A stretch of DNA of 64,000 nucleotides from Mycolicibacterium cosmeticum (lineage in GTDB: Bacteria > Actinomycetota > Actinomycetes > Mycobacteriales > Mycobacteriaceae): assembly GCA_016197365.1 (NCBI GenBank), contig JACPVS010000019.1, positions 140,916 through 204,915 on the forward strand. Reading direction: 5' to 3'. The position numbers and the translations under genes are program-made. The stretch's first letter is position 1. Each line of letters begins with the position of its first letter. The notes under the pieces are model-generated. The model was not told the DNA's origin and ran no database searches. It worked only from the letters and a program-made list of their open reading frames with translations. This document shows, one piece after another, positions 7,846-16,884 of this stretch.

Positions 7846-8847
7846 TCAGGCCGTGGCTTTTTCTTCGTCGTCCAGGACGACCATGTCGGCCAGCCGGCCG
7901 ATGATGATGTCCTCGGCGCCGTCGACGATGCGGCTGATCAGCTCCTCGACGGTCGGGATGTCGTGGATCAGGCCCATCACGGTGCCCGCGGTCCAGATAC
8001 CGGCATCGATGTCGCCGTCGTCGAACACCTTGCGGCCGCGCACCCCGGCGACCAGGTCCTTGACGTCCTCGAACTGGCCGCCGTCCTTGAGGATCTGTAC
8101 GACCTCGCGGGATACGGTGTTGCTTGCCACCCGGGCGGTGTTGTGCAGGCTGCGGAAGATCAGCTCCGTGCCGCGTTCGTCACCGGCGACGATGGCTTCC
8201 TTGACGTTCTGATGGATACAGGACTCCACGGTGCACATGAACCGGGTGCCCATGTTGATGCCGTCGGCGCCCAGCGCCAGCGCAGCTGCCAGGCCACGGG
8301 CGTCACCGAAGCCACCCGAGGCCAGCATCGGGATCTCGATCTCCTTGGCCGCGGCCGGGATCAGCACCAGGCCCGGCACGTCGTCCTCACCGGGGTGTCC
8401 GGCGCACTCGAAGCCGTCGATGCTGATGCCGTCCACACCCAAGGTCTGCGCTTTGACCGCGTGGCGCACCGAGGTGCACTTGTGCAGCACCTTGATGCCG
8501 TTGTCGTGGAACATCGGCAGATGCGGCGCCGGGTTGGAGCCCGCCGTCTCGACGATCTTGATGCCCGCATCGACGATCACCTTGCGGTACTCGTCATAGG
8601 GCGGCGGGTTGATCGCCGGCAGGATCGTCAGGTTCACCCCGAACGGCTTGTCGGTCAGGTCGCGGGTCTTGGCGATCTCATTGGCCAGATCCGCCGGAGT
8701 CGGCTGGGTCAGCGCCGTGATGAAACCGAGCCCACCCGCATTGGCCACGGCCGCAACCAGTTCCGCGCGACCAACCCACTGCATGCCGCCTTGGGCGACC
8801 GGGTGCTCGACACCGAAAGCCTCGGTGAATTTCGTTACCAGAGTCAT
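7846..8847 (-). CDS. NAD(P)H-dependent flavin oxidoreductase / nitronate monooxygenase family
   Basis: An FMN-binding TIM-barrel enzyme of 333 residues in the 2-nitropropane dioxygenase family. Visible landmarks are HPVAQGGMQWVGRAELVAAV at the start, an AGGLG segment, ASGGFGDARGLAAALALGADG (phosphate-binding GG loop) and MGTRFMCT. The family includes nitronate monooxygenases and the steroid-ring reductase IpdC; the sequence alone does not choose between them. It is the last gene of the mcr-SDR operon (11-bp gap), which favours an acyl-CoA or sterol role over nitroalkane detoxification. The ATG at 8847 has AGGA upstream. Confidence 0.87.
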   Translation of the reverse strand: MTLVTKFTEAFGVEHPVAQGGMQWVGRAELVAAVANAGGLGFITALTQPTPADLANEIAKTRDLTDKPFGVNLTILPAINPPPYDEYRKVIVDAGIKIVETAGSNPAPHLPMFHDNGIKVLHKCTSVRHAVKAQTLGVDGISIDGFECAGHPGEDDVPGLVLIPAAAKEIEIPMLASGGFGDARGLAAALALGADGINMGTRFMCTVESCIHQNVKEAIVAGDERGTELIFRSLHNTARVASNTVSREVVQILKDGGQFEDVKDLVAGVRGRKVFDDGDIDAGIWTAGTVMGLIHDIPTVEELISRIVDGAEDIIIGRLADMVVLDDEEKATA

Positions 8848-8858
8848 ATGTTCGATTC

Positions 8859-9611
8859 CTACCTGGGAGCCATACGGATAGCGCCGTCGAGGCGGATGAC
8901 CTCGCCGTTGAGCATCGGGTTTTCCACGATATGCAGGGCCAGCGCGCCGTATTCGTCCGGGTCACCCAGCCGTGCCGGGTGCGGCACCTGTTGCCCCAGG
9001 GACTTCTGCGCCTCCTCGGGCAGCGACGCCAGCAGCGGAGTCTTGAACAGGCCGGGCGCGATGGTGCAGACCCGGATCAGGCTGCGCGACAGGTCGCGCG
9101 CCACAGGCAGAGTCAGCCCGACCACGCCGCCCTTGGAGGCCGAGTACGCGGCCTGCCCGATCTGGCCGTCGTAGGCAGCGACCGACGCCGTGTTGATGAT
9201 GACGCCGCGCTCCTCACCGACGGCTTCGGTCTTGGCGATCCGCTCGGCGGCCAGCCTCAGCACGTTGAACGTGCCGATCAGGTTGACCTCGACGACCTTG
9301 CGGAAACCGTCGAGCGGGAACGGACCGTCCTTGCCGAGGGTCTTGACCGCGTTGCCGATACCGGCGCAGTTGACGTTGATACGCACCGGGCCCAGCGACT
9401 CCGCGATGTCGAGGGCCTTGGTGACCGCGTCCTCGTCGGTGACGTTGGCAGCGACGAACTTCGCGCGCGCACCGAGTTCGGCCACCACTTCCTCGCCCTT
9501 GAGGTCGATGACGACCACCGAGGCGCCGGCGTCGAGCAGCCGCTTCGTGGTCGCCAGGCCGAGGCCCGACGCCCCACCGGTGACAACCGCTACGGAATCC
9601 TTGATTTCCAC
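8859..9611 (-). CDS. SDR-family 3-hydroxyacyl-CoA dehydrogenase-like enzyme
   Basis: A 250-residue classical short-chain dehydrogenase. It has the TGGASGLG cofactor loop, an Asp after strand 2 (VVVIDLKG, NAD preference), NCAGIG, catalytic Ser in NTASVAA, and YSASK (Tyr/Lys). The sequence resembles type-10 17beta-HSD/3-hydroxyacyl-CoA dehydrogenases and the Rv1144 protein that accompanies mcr in M. tuberculosis. The GTG at 9611 has GGAAGGA upstream. It lies 38 bp after mcr and 11 bp before the flavin oxidoreductase. It probably oxidises a hydroxyacyl-CoA made downstream of the racemase. Confidence 0.9.
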   Translation of the reverse strand: MEIKDSVAVVTGGASGLGLATTKRLLDAGASVVVIDLKGEEVVAELGARAKFVAANVTDEDAVTKALDIAESLGPVRINVNCAGIGNAVKTLGKDGPFPLDGFRKVVEVNLIGTFNVLRLAAERIAKTEAVGEERGVIINTASVAAYDGQIGQAAYSASKGGVVGLTLPVARDLSRSLIRVCTIAPGLFKTPLLASLPEEAQKSLGQQVPHPARLGDPDEYGALALHIVENPMLNGEVIRLDGAIRMAPR

Positions 9612-9649
9612 GTGTCGTGCTTCCTTCCAATTGGGGTCGTGCCAGGTTC

Positions 9650-10732
9650 CTAGATCCAGTCGTTGAAAATGGTGTCGTTGTCGGCGCCGATCACCGGCGG
9701 CGGCGTGGGTTGCCCGGGCGCGCTGCGCGAGAAGCGCGGCGCCGGAGCCGGCTGCAGGCCGCTGCCCGTCTCATAGAAGGTGTCCCGGTCCGCGATGTGC
9801 GGCTCGCTGAGCACCTCGCCGAACGCCAGCACCGGCGTCGCGCAGGCATCCGAGCCGGCGAAGATCTGCGCCCACTCGTCGCGATCCTTGGTCTTGAACA
9901 CCTCGGTGAACGCCACCCGCAGCTCTTCCCAGCGGGCCATGTCGTTCTGCTCGGGCAGGCCCGCGGCGTCCAGGCCCAGCTTGGCCACCAATTCGGCGTA
10001 GAACTGCGGCTCGATCGCGCCGATCGCGAAGTACTTGCCGTCGGCGGTCTCATACGTGTCGTAGTACGGGGCACCGGTGTCGAGCATGTTGGCGCCGCGC
10101 ACGTCGTTCCACAGCCCCTGCGCGCGGAATGACCACATCATCTGGATCAGCACGCTGGAACCGTCGATCATCGCGGCGTCCACCACCTGGCCCTTGCCGG
10201 ACGTCTGGCGCTCCCACAGGGCCGACAGGATGCCCAACAGCAGGAACATCGACCCGCCGCCGAAATCGCCGGCCAGGTTCAGCGGCGGAACCGGCTTCTC
10301 GCCTTTGCGCCCGATCGCGTGCAGCACACCGTTGAGCGAGATGTAGTTGATGTCGTGGCCGGCCTGCAGCGCACGCGGACCGTCCTGGCCCCACCCGGTC
10401 ATCCGGGCGTAGACCAGCTTCTCGTTGACCTTCGCGCAGTCCTCGGGCCCCAGGCCCAGCCGCTCGGTGACCCCCGGCCGGAAACCTTCGATCAGCACAT
10501 CGGCCTTGGCCACCAGGTCGAGGACGAACTTCTTGCCCTCGGCGGATTTCAGATCGGCGGTGACGCTGCGCCGGTTGCGCAGCATGGCGTCCTTCGCCGG
10601 ACTGTTCGACGCGGACGGGCGGTCCACCCGCACCACGTCAGCGCCCAGATCTCCCAGAATCATCGCCGCGTGCGGGCCGGGGCCGATGCCGGCCAATTCG
10701 ACAACCCGCAAGCCGTGCAGTGGTCCCGTCAT
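9650..10732 (-). CDS. mcr: Alpha-methylacyl-CoA racemase
   Basis: Interconverts 2R- and 2S-methylacyl-CoA so that branched chains, including the cholesterol side chain, can enter beta-oxidation. The 360-residue family III CoA-transferase fold aligns without gaps to the M. tuberculosis enzyme as I remember it. The catalytic residues fall at the same numbers: His126 (GHDINY), Asp156 (GDFGGG) and Glu241 (AIEPQFY). The start has AAGGACGGT before the ATG. It is first in the mcr-SDR-flavin oxidoreductase operon and divergent from an enoyl-CoA hydratase. Confidence 0.96.
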   Translation of the reverse strand: MTGPLHGLRVVELAGIGPGPHAAMILGDLGADVVRVDRPSASNSPAKDAMLRNRRSVTADLKSAEGKKFVLDLVAKADVLIEGFRPGVTERLGLGPEDCAKVNEKLVYARMTGWGQDGPRALQAGHDINYISLNGVLHAIGRKGEKPVPPLNLAGDFGGGSMFLLLGILSALWERQTSGKGQVVDAAMIDGSSVLIQMMWSFRAQGLWNDVRGANMLDTGAPYYDTYETADGKYFAIGAIEPQFYAELVAKLGLDAAGLPEQNDMARWEELRVAFTEVFKTKDRDEWAQIFAGSDACATPVLAFGEVLSEPHIADRDTFYETGSGLQPAPAPRFSRSAPGQPTPPPVIGADNDTIFNDWI

Positions 10733-10778
10733 ACCGACCGTCCTTCGTCGTTGAATACTTCGTCGAGTACCGAGTTAG

Positions 10779-10813
10779 TTGACCGCCGACATAGCTTACT
10801 TGTATAACCAAGT
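10779..10813 (+). promoter_or_regulatory. Promoter of the enoyl-CoA hydratase with an overlapping palindrome
   Basis: TTGACC (10779-10784) and TATAAC (10803-10808) are 18 bp apart. The -10 lies inside ACTTG-N6-CAAGT (10798-10813). A repressor there would block this gene and possibly mcr. Function inferred. Confidence 0.55.
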
Positions 10814-10858
10814 CGACCGGCCGCGGGCCACCCGCCCGCCGAACGTGAGGGCGTACCC

Positions 10859-11653
10859 ATGACGTATCGCAGCATCGAGCAGTTGACCGTGGAGCTCGCC
10901 GACGGTGTGCTCTCGGTGACCCTGAACCGCCCCGACACCCTGAACTCGCTGTCGGAGGCCATGCTGACCGGGATCGCCGACGCCCTCGAGCAGGCCGCCA
11001 CCGACGCCGAGGTCCGCGTCGTGAAGTTGGCGGGCGCGGGCCGCGGTTTCAGCTCCGGGGCCGGGATCAGCGCCGAGGACGTATCGGCCAAATCCGTCAA
11101 CGGACCGGAGGTGGTGCTCGACGCGGCCAACCGCGCGGTGCGCTCCATCGTCGCGCTGCCCAAGCCCGTCGTCGCGGTGGTGCAGGGCCCGGCCGCCGGT
11201 GTCGGTGTGTCGCTGGCGTTGTCCTCGGACATCGTGTTGGCCTCGGAGAAGGCGTTTTTCATGCTGGCGTTCACCAAGATCGGGCTGATGCCGGACGGCG
11301 GTGCGTCGGCGCTCATCGCGGCGGCCGTCGGCCGCATCCGCGCGCAGCGGATGGCGCTGCTGGCCGAACGCATCACCGCGGCCGAAGCCTATGACTGGGG
11401 CCTGGTCACCTCCGTGCATGCCACCGACGAATTGGACGCCGCAGTGGCCAAGGTGATCGCCACGCTGTCCACCGGACCCGCCGTTTCACTGCGCAAGACC
11501 AAGCAGGCCATCAACGACGCCACCCTCACCGAACTCGAGGCGGCCATCGAGCGCGAGCGCGAGGGCCAGCTGATCCTGCTCACCTCCAAGGACTTCCGCG
11601 AGGGCACCGCGGCCTTCCAGGAGCACCGGCAAGCCACCTTCACCGACAGCTAG
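10859..11653 (+). CDS. Enoyl-CoA hydratase/isomerase family protein
   Basis: A crotonase-fold enzyme of 264 residues. Oxyanion-hole segments are GRGFSSGAGIS and QGPAAGVGVSLAL. The second acid position reads GLMPDGGAS, so one of the two glutamates of classical hydratases is replaced in the way seen in isomerase-type members. It is divergent from mcr (126-bp gap). It corresponds in position to echA10/echA11 beside mcr in M. tuberculosis. It may isomerise or hydrate branched enoyl-CoAs. Substrate unresolved. Confidence 0.88.
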   Translation: MTYRSIEQLTVELADGVLSVTLNRPDTLNSLSEAMLTGIADALEQAATDAEVRVVKLAGAGRGFSSGAGISAEDVSAKSVNGPEVVLDAANRAVRSIVALPKPVVAVVQGPAAGVGVSLALSSDIVLASEKAFFMLAFTKIGLMPDGGASALIAAAVGRIRAQRMALLAERITAAEAYDWGLVTSVHATDELDAAVAKVIATLSTGPAVSLRKTKQAINDATLTELEAAIEREREGQLILLTSKDFREGTAAFQEHRQATFTDS

Positions 11654-11777
11654 ACCTCGGGGGCGCCGGTTGTGCGGATTGATCCGCGAAACGCCGAACC
11701 AGACGAACCACACCGCACAAATGGACGCCCGATAAATCAGTGGCTTCGGCCACCCCTGATCGGTCACCATCAGTTGT

Positions 11778-13040
11778 GTGAGTACGCAACTCGGGCAACC
11801 CCGCTGGCGGGTACTCGCGCCCTTTGCACACCGCGAGTACCGCCTGCTGATCGCGGCGCTGACGCTGTCCATCTTCGCCACCGGCATGTGGACGGTGGTG
11901 ATGGCGCTGCAGGTGATCGCGCTGGACAACGATCCCACCGCGCTGTCGCTGGTGGCCACCTGCCTGAGCGCCGGGTTGATCGCGTTCGTCCTCGTCGGCG
12001 GCATCGCCGCCGACCGGCTGCCGCAGCGCACCATCATCATCGCCGTGGAGTCGGTGAACACCGTCGTCGTGACGGCGATCGCCACACTCGGCCTGACCGG
12101 GCAATTGCGCTTGTGGCACATGGCCGTCGGCGCCGCTGCGCTCGGCGTAGGCGCTGCCTTCTTCTTTCCTGCCTTCAGCGCCTACCTGCCGAGGCTGTTG
12201 CCGCCCGAACAGTTGTTGGCGGCCAATGGAATCGAGGGCGTGCTCCGGCCGACCCTGCAACAAGCCGTCGGACCCGCGGTGGCCGGCATGCTGATCGGCG
12301 CCACCTTTCCTGCGCTGGGTGCCGCGGCCGTCGCCGTCCTGTACGGCACGGGACTGACCCTGCTGATCGCCACCAGGCCGGTGGCGCAGGCGGTTTCGTC
12401 GGAAAGACCGAGCACGCATCCGCTGGCCGACCTTCGGGACGGCTACCGGTTCATGGTGCGCACGCCGTGGCTGCTGGCGACGCTGTTGTTCGCCAGCGGA
12501 TTCGTGCTGCTGATCATGGGCCCGCTGGAGGTGCTCCTGCCGTTCATCACCAATGCCCGGTTCGCGCACGGTGAACGGATCTTCGGCTTCGTACTGGCCG
12601 CGTTCGGACTCGGCGGAGCGGTCGGCGCGCTCGCGGTCTCCTCGGTCCGCCTGCCGCGGCGCTACCTCACGGTGATGATGGCGTGCTGGGGCCTGGGCAA
12701 TCTGCCCCTGGTGCTGATCGGCTACACGTCGTCGTTCGTGGTGATGGCGGCGGCCGCCTTCGTCGTCGGCATGACCAGCAGTGCGGCCACCGTCATCTGG
12801 GGCACACTGCTGCAACGCAGGGTGCCGCCGGCGATGCTGGGCCGGGTGTCCAGCCTGGATTTCTTCGTCTCGCTGGTCTTCATGCCGGTGTCGATGGCGC
12901 TGGCCGGGCCGCTGTCCAAGGTGTTCGACGTGCAGACCATCTACCTGGCGGCCGGGATCATTCCGACGGCGCTGGGTGTGGTCGCATGGCTGGCCGCCCG
13001 GATGCCACGGGACGAGGTGGAACATCCGCTGGACGTGTGA
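11778..13040 (+). CDS. MFS transporter, DHA3-like (copy 1 of a tandem pair)
   Basis: A 420-residue membrane protein with about 12 helices and the EntS/MefA-like DHA3 pattern: FREYRLL-type start, FVLVGGIAADRLPQR (loop 2-3), and MLGRVSSLDFFVSLVFMPVSMAL in the C-terminal half. It probably exports drugs or a small metabolite. GTG start at 11778. A UUCG-capped hairpin (11740-11753) and a GCGGAT-TG-ATCCGC palindrome (11674-11687) lie in the upstream gap. Its neighbour 22 bp downstream is a close paralogue. Confidence 0.88.
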   Translation: MSTQLGQPRWRVLAPFAHREYRLLIAALTLSIFATGMWTVVMALQVIALDNDPTALSLVATCLSAGLIAFVLVGGIAADRLPQRTIIIAVESVNTVVVTAIATLGLTGQLRLWHMAVGAAALGVGAAFFFPAFSAYLPRLLPPEQLLAANGIEGVLRPTLQQAVGPAVAGMLIGATFPALGAAAVAVLYGTGLTLLIATRPVAQAVSSERPSTHPLADLRDGYRFMVRTPWLLATLLFASGFVLLIMGPLEVLLPFITNARFAHGERIFGFVLAAFGLGGAVGALAVSSVRLPRRYLTVMMACWGLGNLPLVLIGYTSSFVVMAAAAFVVGMTSSAATVIWGTLLQRRVPPAMLGRVSSLDFFVSLVFMPVSMALAGPLSKVFDVQTIYLAAGIIPTALGVVAWLAARMPRDEVEHPLDV

Positions 13041-13061
13041 CGCCGGATAGGGTCTCCCCTC

Positions 13062-14318
13062 GTGGGCATCCAAACCGGCACCGTGCGCGCGCTGGCCCCG
13101 CTGCGGTTCCGCGAGTACCGACTGTTGATCGCCGCGGTGTCGTTCTCGATCTTCGCCACCGGCATGTGGACCGTCGTGATGGCGCTGCAGGTCATGGCGA
13201 TCGACAACGATCCCGCCGCACTGTCTCTGGTGGCGGCGTGCCTGAGCATCGGGCTGGTCACCTTCGTGCTCGTCGGAGGCATTGCCGCCGACCGGTTTCC
13301 GCAGCGCACCATCATCATCGTCGTCGAGTCGGTGAATACCGCCGCGGTGACGGCGATCGCGATCCTGGGGCTGACCGGCACGCTGCGACTGTGGCACATG
13401 GCGGTGGCCGCCGGGGCGCTGGGCGTCGCGGGCGCATTCTTCTTCCCGGCCTACAGCGCCTACCTGCCACGCATCCTGCCCGAGGAACAACTGTTGGCGG
13501 CCAACGGTATCGAGGGCGTGGTCCGGCCGACCTTCCAGCAGGCGGTCGGCCCGGCCATCGCGGGCGTGATCATCGGCGCAACCTTTCCCACCGTCGGCGC
13601 GGTCACCGTCGCGGTGCTGTATGCCCTCGGGTTGACCCTGCTGATCGCCACCCGACCTGTGCGACAACCTGATTCCCCCGAGAAGACGCACACTCACCCA
13701 CTCGCCGAACTGCGCGACGGTTTCCTGTTCATGGTGCGCACCCCGTGGTTGTTCGCCTCACTGATGTTCGCCAGCACCTTCGTGTTGTTGGTGATGGGAC
13801 CACTGGAGGTCCTGCTCCCGTTCATCACCCAGGCGCGGTTCGAGAACGGCGACCAGACCTACGGTCTGGTGCTGGCCGCCTATGGAGTGGGTGGCGCGCT
13901 CGGCGCGGTCGCAGTGTCCGCGCGCCCCATGCCGCGGCGCTACCTCACGGTGATGATGGTGTTGTGGGGACTGGGCAACCTGCCCATGGCGCTGATCGGG
14001 TTCACCTCGTCGTTCCCGGTGATGGCAGCCTCGGCGTTCGTGGCCAGCTTCACCGACAGCGCGGCGTTCGTCATCTGGGGCACCCTGCTGCAGCGACGCG
14101 TCCCGTCCGAGATGCTGGGCCGGGTGTCCAGCCTGGATTTCTTTGTCTCCCTGGTGTTCATGCCGGTGTCGATGGCGCTGGCCGGTCCGGTGTCCAAGGT
14201 GATTCCGGTGCAGACGATCTACCTGATCGCCGGCCTCGCACCGATCGTGCTGGCCTTGGCCGCCTACCTGGGTGCCCGCATGTCGCGTGACGAACTGGCG
14301 CATCCGCTGACGAGCTAG
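13062..14318 (+). CDS. MFS transporter, DHA3-like (copy 2 of a tandem pair)
   Basis: A 418-residue paralogue of the preceding gene. Both share long blocks such as FSIFATGMWTVVMALQV (SIFATGMWTVVMALQV in both), GGIAADR-x-PQRTIII, LLAANGIEGV and GRVSSLDFFVSLVFMPVSMALAGP, with similarity running end to end. Most differences are conservative. The pair looks like one gene duplicated in tandem and kept. They are probably co-transcribed. Whether they act as a heterodimer or have separate substrates cannot be told. GTG start. Confidence 0.88.
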   Translation: MGIQTGTVRALAPLRFREYRLLIAAVSFSIFATGMWTVVMALQVMAIDNDPAALSLVAACLSIGLVTFVLVGGIAADRFPQRTIIIVVESVNTAAVTAIAILGLTGTLRLWHMAVAAGALGVAGAFFFPAYSAYLPRILPEEQLLAANGIEGVVRPTFQQAVGPAIAGVIIGATFPTVGAVTVAVLYALGLTLLIATRPVRQPDSPEKTHTHPLAELRDGFLFMVRTPWLFASLMFASTFVLLVMGPLEVLLPFITQARFENGDQTYGLVLAAYGVGGALGAVAVSARPMPRRYLTVMMVLWGLGNLPMALIGFTSSFPVMAASAFVASFTDSAAFVIWGTLLQRRVPSEMLGRVSSLDFFVSLVFMPVSMALAGPVSKVIPVQTIYLIAGLAPIVLALAAYLGARMSRDELAHPLTS

Positions 14319-14325
14319 AGCCGAG

Positions 14326-15009
14326 TCAGAGGCCGAAGATCGGGGGCAACGCCAGCACCATGACCAGGCCCCAGAAGAAGTGGGCGAGCATCGGCGCCAG
14401 CACACCGCCGGTCATCCGGCGCAGCAGGGCGCAGATCGTGCCGAGCAGAATGGCCGCGAAACCGAGCATCGGGTTACCGGCCGCCATCACCGACACGAAG
14501 TAGATGGCCGTGGACACCAGCACCGGACGGTGTCCGCCGAGTGCGGAGTACAAGGCGCCGCGAAAGAACAGTTCCTCGGCCAGCCCGTTGAGCACGGTGA
14601 TGAACACGATCAGTGGCAACGCACCCTGGTTGGCGAATTCCAGCACAGCCGTGATGTATTCGCGTACGGGCGGGATCAACCGGGCCACCAGACCGCCGAT
14701 GACGAACACGGCTCCGACACCCAGTCCCACGCCGACACCGAGGAGCACCGGGCGCCGATACCTGGGCCCGCTGCCGGGTAACCGACCCAGGTGCAGTGGG
14801 CCGGAGAGTGCCGCGCCGACGGTCCAGACCCCGGCCATGGCCAGGGTGAGAATATAGAAGGCGTTGTCGCCCGGGTGCCTGCTCAACGAATATGCCTGCA
14901 GCGAGGCCCCGATCACCAACACCGCGATGACGGTGATCCGCCGGCGCCGCACCACCTTGCGGGCTTCGTCGGCAGTGGGCGCGGCGGCGCGCCATGGTGA
15001 CGGGATCAT
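14326..15009 (-). CDS. CPBP-family intramembrane metalloprotease
   Basis: A 227-residue membrane protein with six to eight helices. It carries the CPBP (Abi/Rce1-like) motifs: GLAEELFFRGALYSAL (EExxxR) around residue 142 and a later LAHFFWG (His) near residue 210. These residues bind the metal in Rce1-type proteases. The ATG overlaps the stop of the upstream NAD-binding protein by four bases (ATGA), so the two are coupled. The role is unknown; such proteins cleave peptides or act in bacteriocin immunity elsewhere. Confidence 0.85.
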   Translation of the reverse strand: MIPSPWRAAAPTADEARKVVRRRRITVIAVLVIGASLQAYSLSRHPGDNAFYILTLAMAGVWTVGAALSGPLHLGRLPGSGPRYRRPVLLGVGVGLGVGAVFVIGGLVARLIPPVREYITAVLEFANQGALPLIVFITVLNGLAEELFFRGALYSALGGHRPVLVSTAIYFVSVMAAGNPMLGFAAILLGTICALLRRMTGGVLAPMLAHFFWGLVMVLALPPIFGL

Positions 15010-16139
15010 GAGTGCTTCCCCTGCGGAATCAGGTCGGCCAGGAAGTCGATACCCGTACGCAGGGCGGCGACCGCCGGGCCGGGCAGCAGCGGCAGCAGTG
15101 CCAGCGCGGGTCGCGCAACCGTTGGGGTGAGCGATCGGATGCGGGCCGCATCGCCACCCGCCCAGCTCGGATCCGTGTCGGCGAGATGGTGTGGATCGGC
15201 AAGTCTGTCGACCGGCCGGCGGCGGCGCGTCGCCAGGGAAAGCCTGATCGCGTCGTCCACGCTCAACAGGCCCCCCGGCGGGTCGGGCACCAGTTCGCGC
15301 AGCCCGGCACCGGCGGCGGTCATCGGATGATCAAGGGAGGCAGTCAGATCCGCGGCCAGACCCCCCGGTACAGGCAGAGCCGCGGCCGACACCCGCGACG
15401 CCAGCGCGGTCGGCACGCTCGGCGCGGGCACGGCCAGATGCCAGATGTTAGCCAGCCTGGCATAGGCCGACAACAGGCCTCCGTAGCTGGTGGTGCTCGG
15501 TCCGCTGATGTCATAGGCACCGGCGGGCACCTGCTTCTCATCGGCGGCCGCGACCAGGTAGTACAACACATCTCGCACCGAGATCGGGTCGATGGGATTG
15601 GTCAGCCAGGGCGGCAGGGGCAACACGGGGAACCGGTCGCCGACGTAGCGCATCATCTCGAACGAGGTGGAACCGGCTCCGATGATCACCGCCGCTCCCA
15701 GCCACACCACCTCGGGGCCGCCGCGCACGGTCAAAGCGTGCGCCACTTCGGCGCGGCCCGCCAGATGTTCGGAGAGATTGTCTTCCTCGGGCACGAACCC
15801 GCCGAGGTAGACGATGCGCTGCACACCGGCGTACCCGGCCGCCTCGGCGAGCCGTCGGGCCGCCTCGTTGTCCGCAGCCCGGAAGCCGGGCTCCCCGATA
15901 CCGTGGATCAGGTAGTAGATCACGTCGATCGGTCCCGAGCGTTCGAAAAGCGTTGCCACGGAATCTTCTTCGCGGGTGTCCAAGGCGACCGTCGCGACGT
16001 CCTCATACCAGCCGAAGGCGGTGAGCCGACCGGGATCGCGACTGCTGACTATCACGTCATGGCCGGTGGCCAGCAATTCGCCGACCAGTCTCGATCCGAT
16101 GTAGCCGGTGGCACCAGTGACAAGGATGCGCTGGGTCAT
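15006..16139 (-). CDS. Atypical SDR / NAD(P)-binding Rossmann protein
   Basis: A 377-residue protein starting with VTGATGYIGSRLV, the NAD(P) loop of extended and atypical SDRs (NmrA/YbjT-like). The active-site YxxxK is not evident. Residues to about 220 form the Rossmann core (YYLIHGIGEPGF, VYLGGFVPEEDN, DPISVRDVLYYLV). The C-terminal ~120 residues are less typical and end with a hydrophobic stretch. The ATG at 16139 is the only good start. It is first in a two-gene operon with the CPBP protease. Specific reaction unknown. Confidence 0.83.
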   Translation of the reverse strand: MTQRILVTGATGYIGSRLVGELLATGHDVIVSSRDPGRLTAFGWYEDVATVALDTREEDSVATLFERSGPIDVIYYLIHGIGEPGFRAADNEAARRLAEAAGYAGVQRIVYLGGFVPEEDNLSEHLAGRAEVAHALTVRGGPEVVWLGAAVIIGAGSTSFEMMRYVGDRFPVLPLPPWLTNPIDPISVRDVLYYLVAAADEKQVPAGAYDISGPSTTSYGGLLSAYARLANIWHLAVPAPSVPTALASRVSAAALPVPGGLAADLTASLDHPMTAAGAGLRELVPDPPGGLLSVDDAIRLSLATRRRRPVDRLADPHHLADTDPSWAGGDAARIRSLTPTVARPALALLPLLPGPAVAALRTGIDFLADLIPQGKHS

Positions 16140-16302
16140 GCGCGGCCCGTGCGGGCGTTCGACGTCCTGATCTGCACCAAAGCCTCCTGCTCACCGGCAC
16201 CCGACGGCCCCGGTGGCCGCACGTGTCCGCAATTCGACGCGCGGAGGCCCATACCCGGTTCTACTGAGCGCTACACCCGATCGCGGCGCTCGTCACACCC
16301 GC

Positions 16303-16749
16303 TCAGCGGGTGGTGTGGCGGCCCTTGGCGTGTACCGGATCGACGTCGCGGGCGACCTTGGGGTCGTCGATGAGCACCCGATCGGGCTGGTCGTCGGCGT
16401 CGGTGCGCTTGACCTTCGGGTCGATCTTGTCGGCGTGCTCACGGCGCGCGTCCAACTGCTCACGGGTGGAGTCCAGCTTGTCGCGGTGGCTGGCGGCCCG
16501 CTCCTGCAGGCGGGCGGCTTCGGCGGCCTTCGCCTCGGCTTCGGCCTGGGCGGCCCGGGCCTTCGCCTCGGTCTCGGCGGCCACGGCCTCATGACGGTTC
16601 AGCCGCTGGCTTTCCTCCTGCACCTCTTCGCGGATGCGTTCGGCCTGTACCGAGCGGCGACGATGGGTTGCGCTGCGGACCAGGAATGCGACGAGCGCCA
16701 GCACCACGACGGCGATGACGGCAACGATGATCCAACTGGTGGTGGTCAT
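16303..16749 (-). CDS. Membrane-anchored coiled-coil protein
   Basis: A 148-residue protein. Residues ~4-26 form one transmembrane helix (SWIIVAVIAVVVLALVAFLV), followed by basic residues. A long charged coiled coil rich in Ala/Glu/Arg (~residues 35-100) and a hydrophilic tail (DPKVKRTDADD and DVDPVHAKGRH) follow. By the positive-inside rule the coil is probably cytoplasmic. The ATG at 16749 is preferred over the one six codons upstream because GGAGCCC precedes it. No known function; it stands alone between the NAD-binding protein and the carbonic anhydrase-like gene. Confidence 0.75.
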   Translation of the reverse strand: MTTTSWIIVAVIAVVVLALVAFLVRSATHRRRSVQAERIREEVQEESQRLNRHEAVAAETEAKARAAQAEAEAKAAEAARLQERAASHRDKLDSTREQLDARREHADKIDPKVKRTDADDQPDRVLIDDPKVARDVDPVHAKGRHTTR

Positions 16750-16884
16750 GAGGGCTCCTCCGATCAACGGTGCGCGCCAAGTTATTGACGCACCTGTTGG
16801 TTTTGCGGATGCCCACGCGGGCCACCCTTCAAACCACTTTCCGTGTGACCAGCGGGAACCGTTGTCGCCGTGGCGCCTTCGGCC

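Noticed and set aside
11674..11753. Riboswitch or attenuator before the MFS pair
   Set aside because: Two small hairpins (GCGGAT-TG-ATCCGC and a UUCG loop) do not match any riboswitch fold I know.
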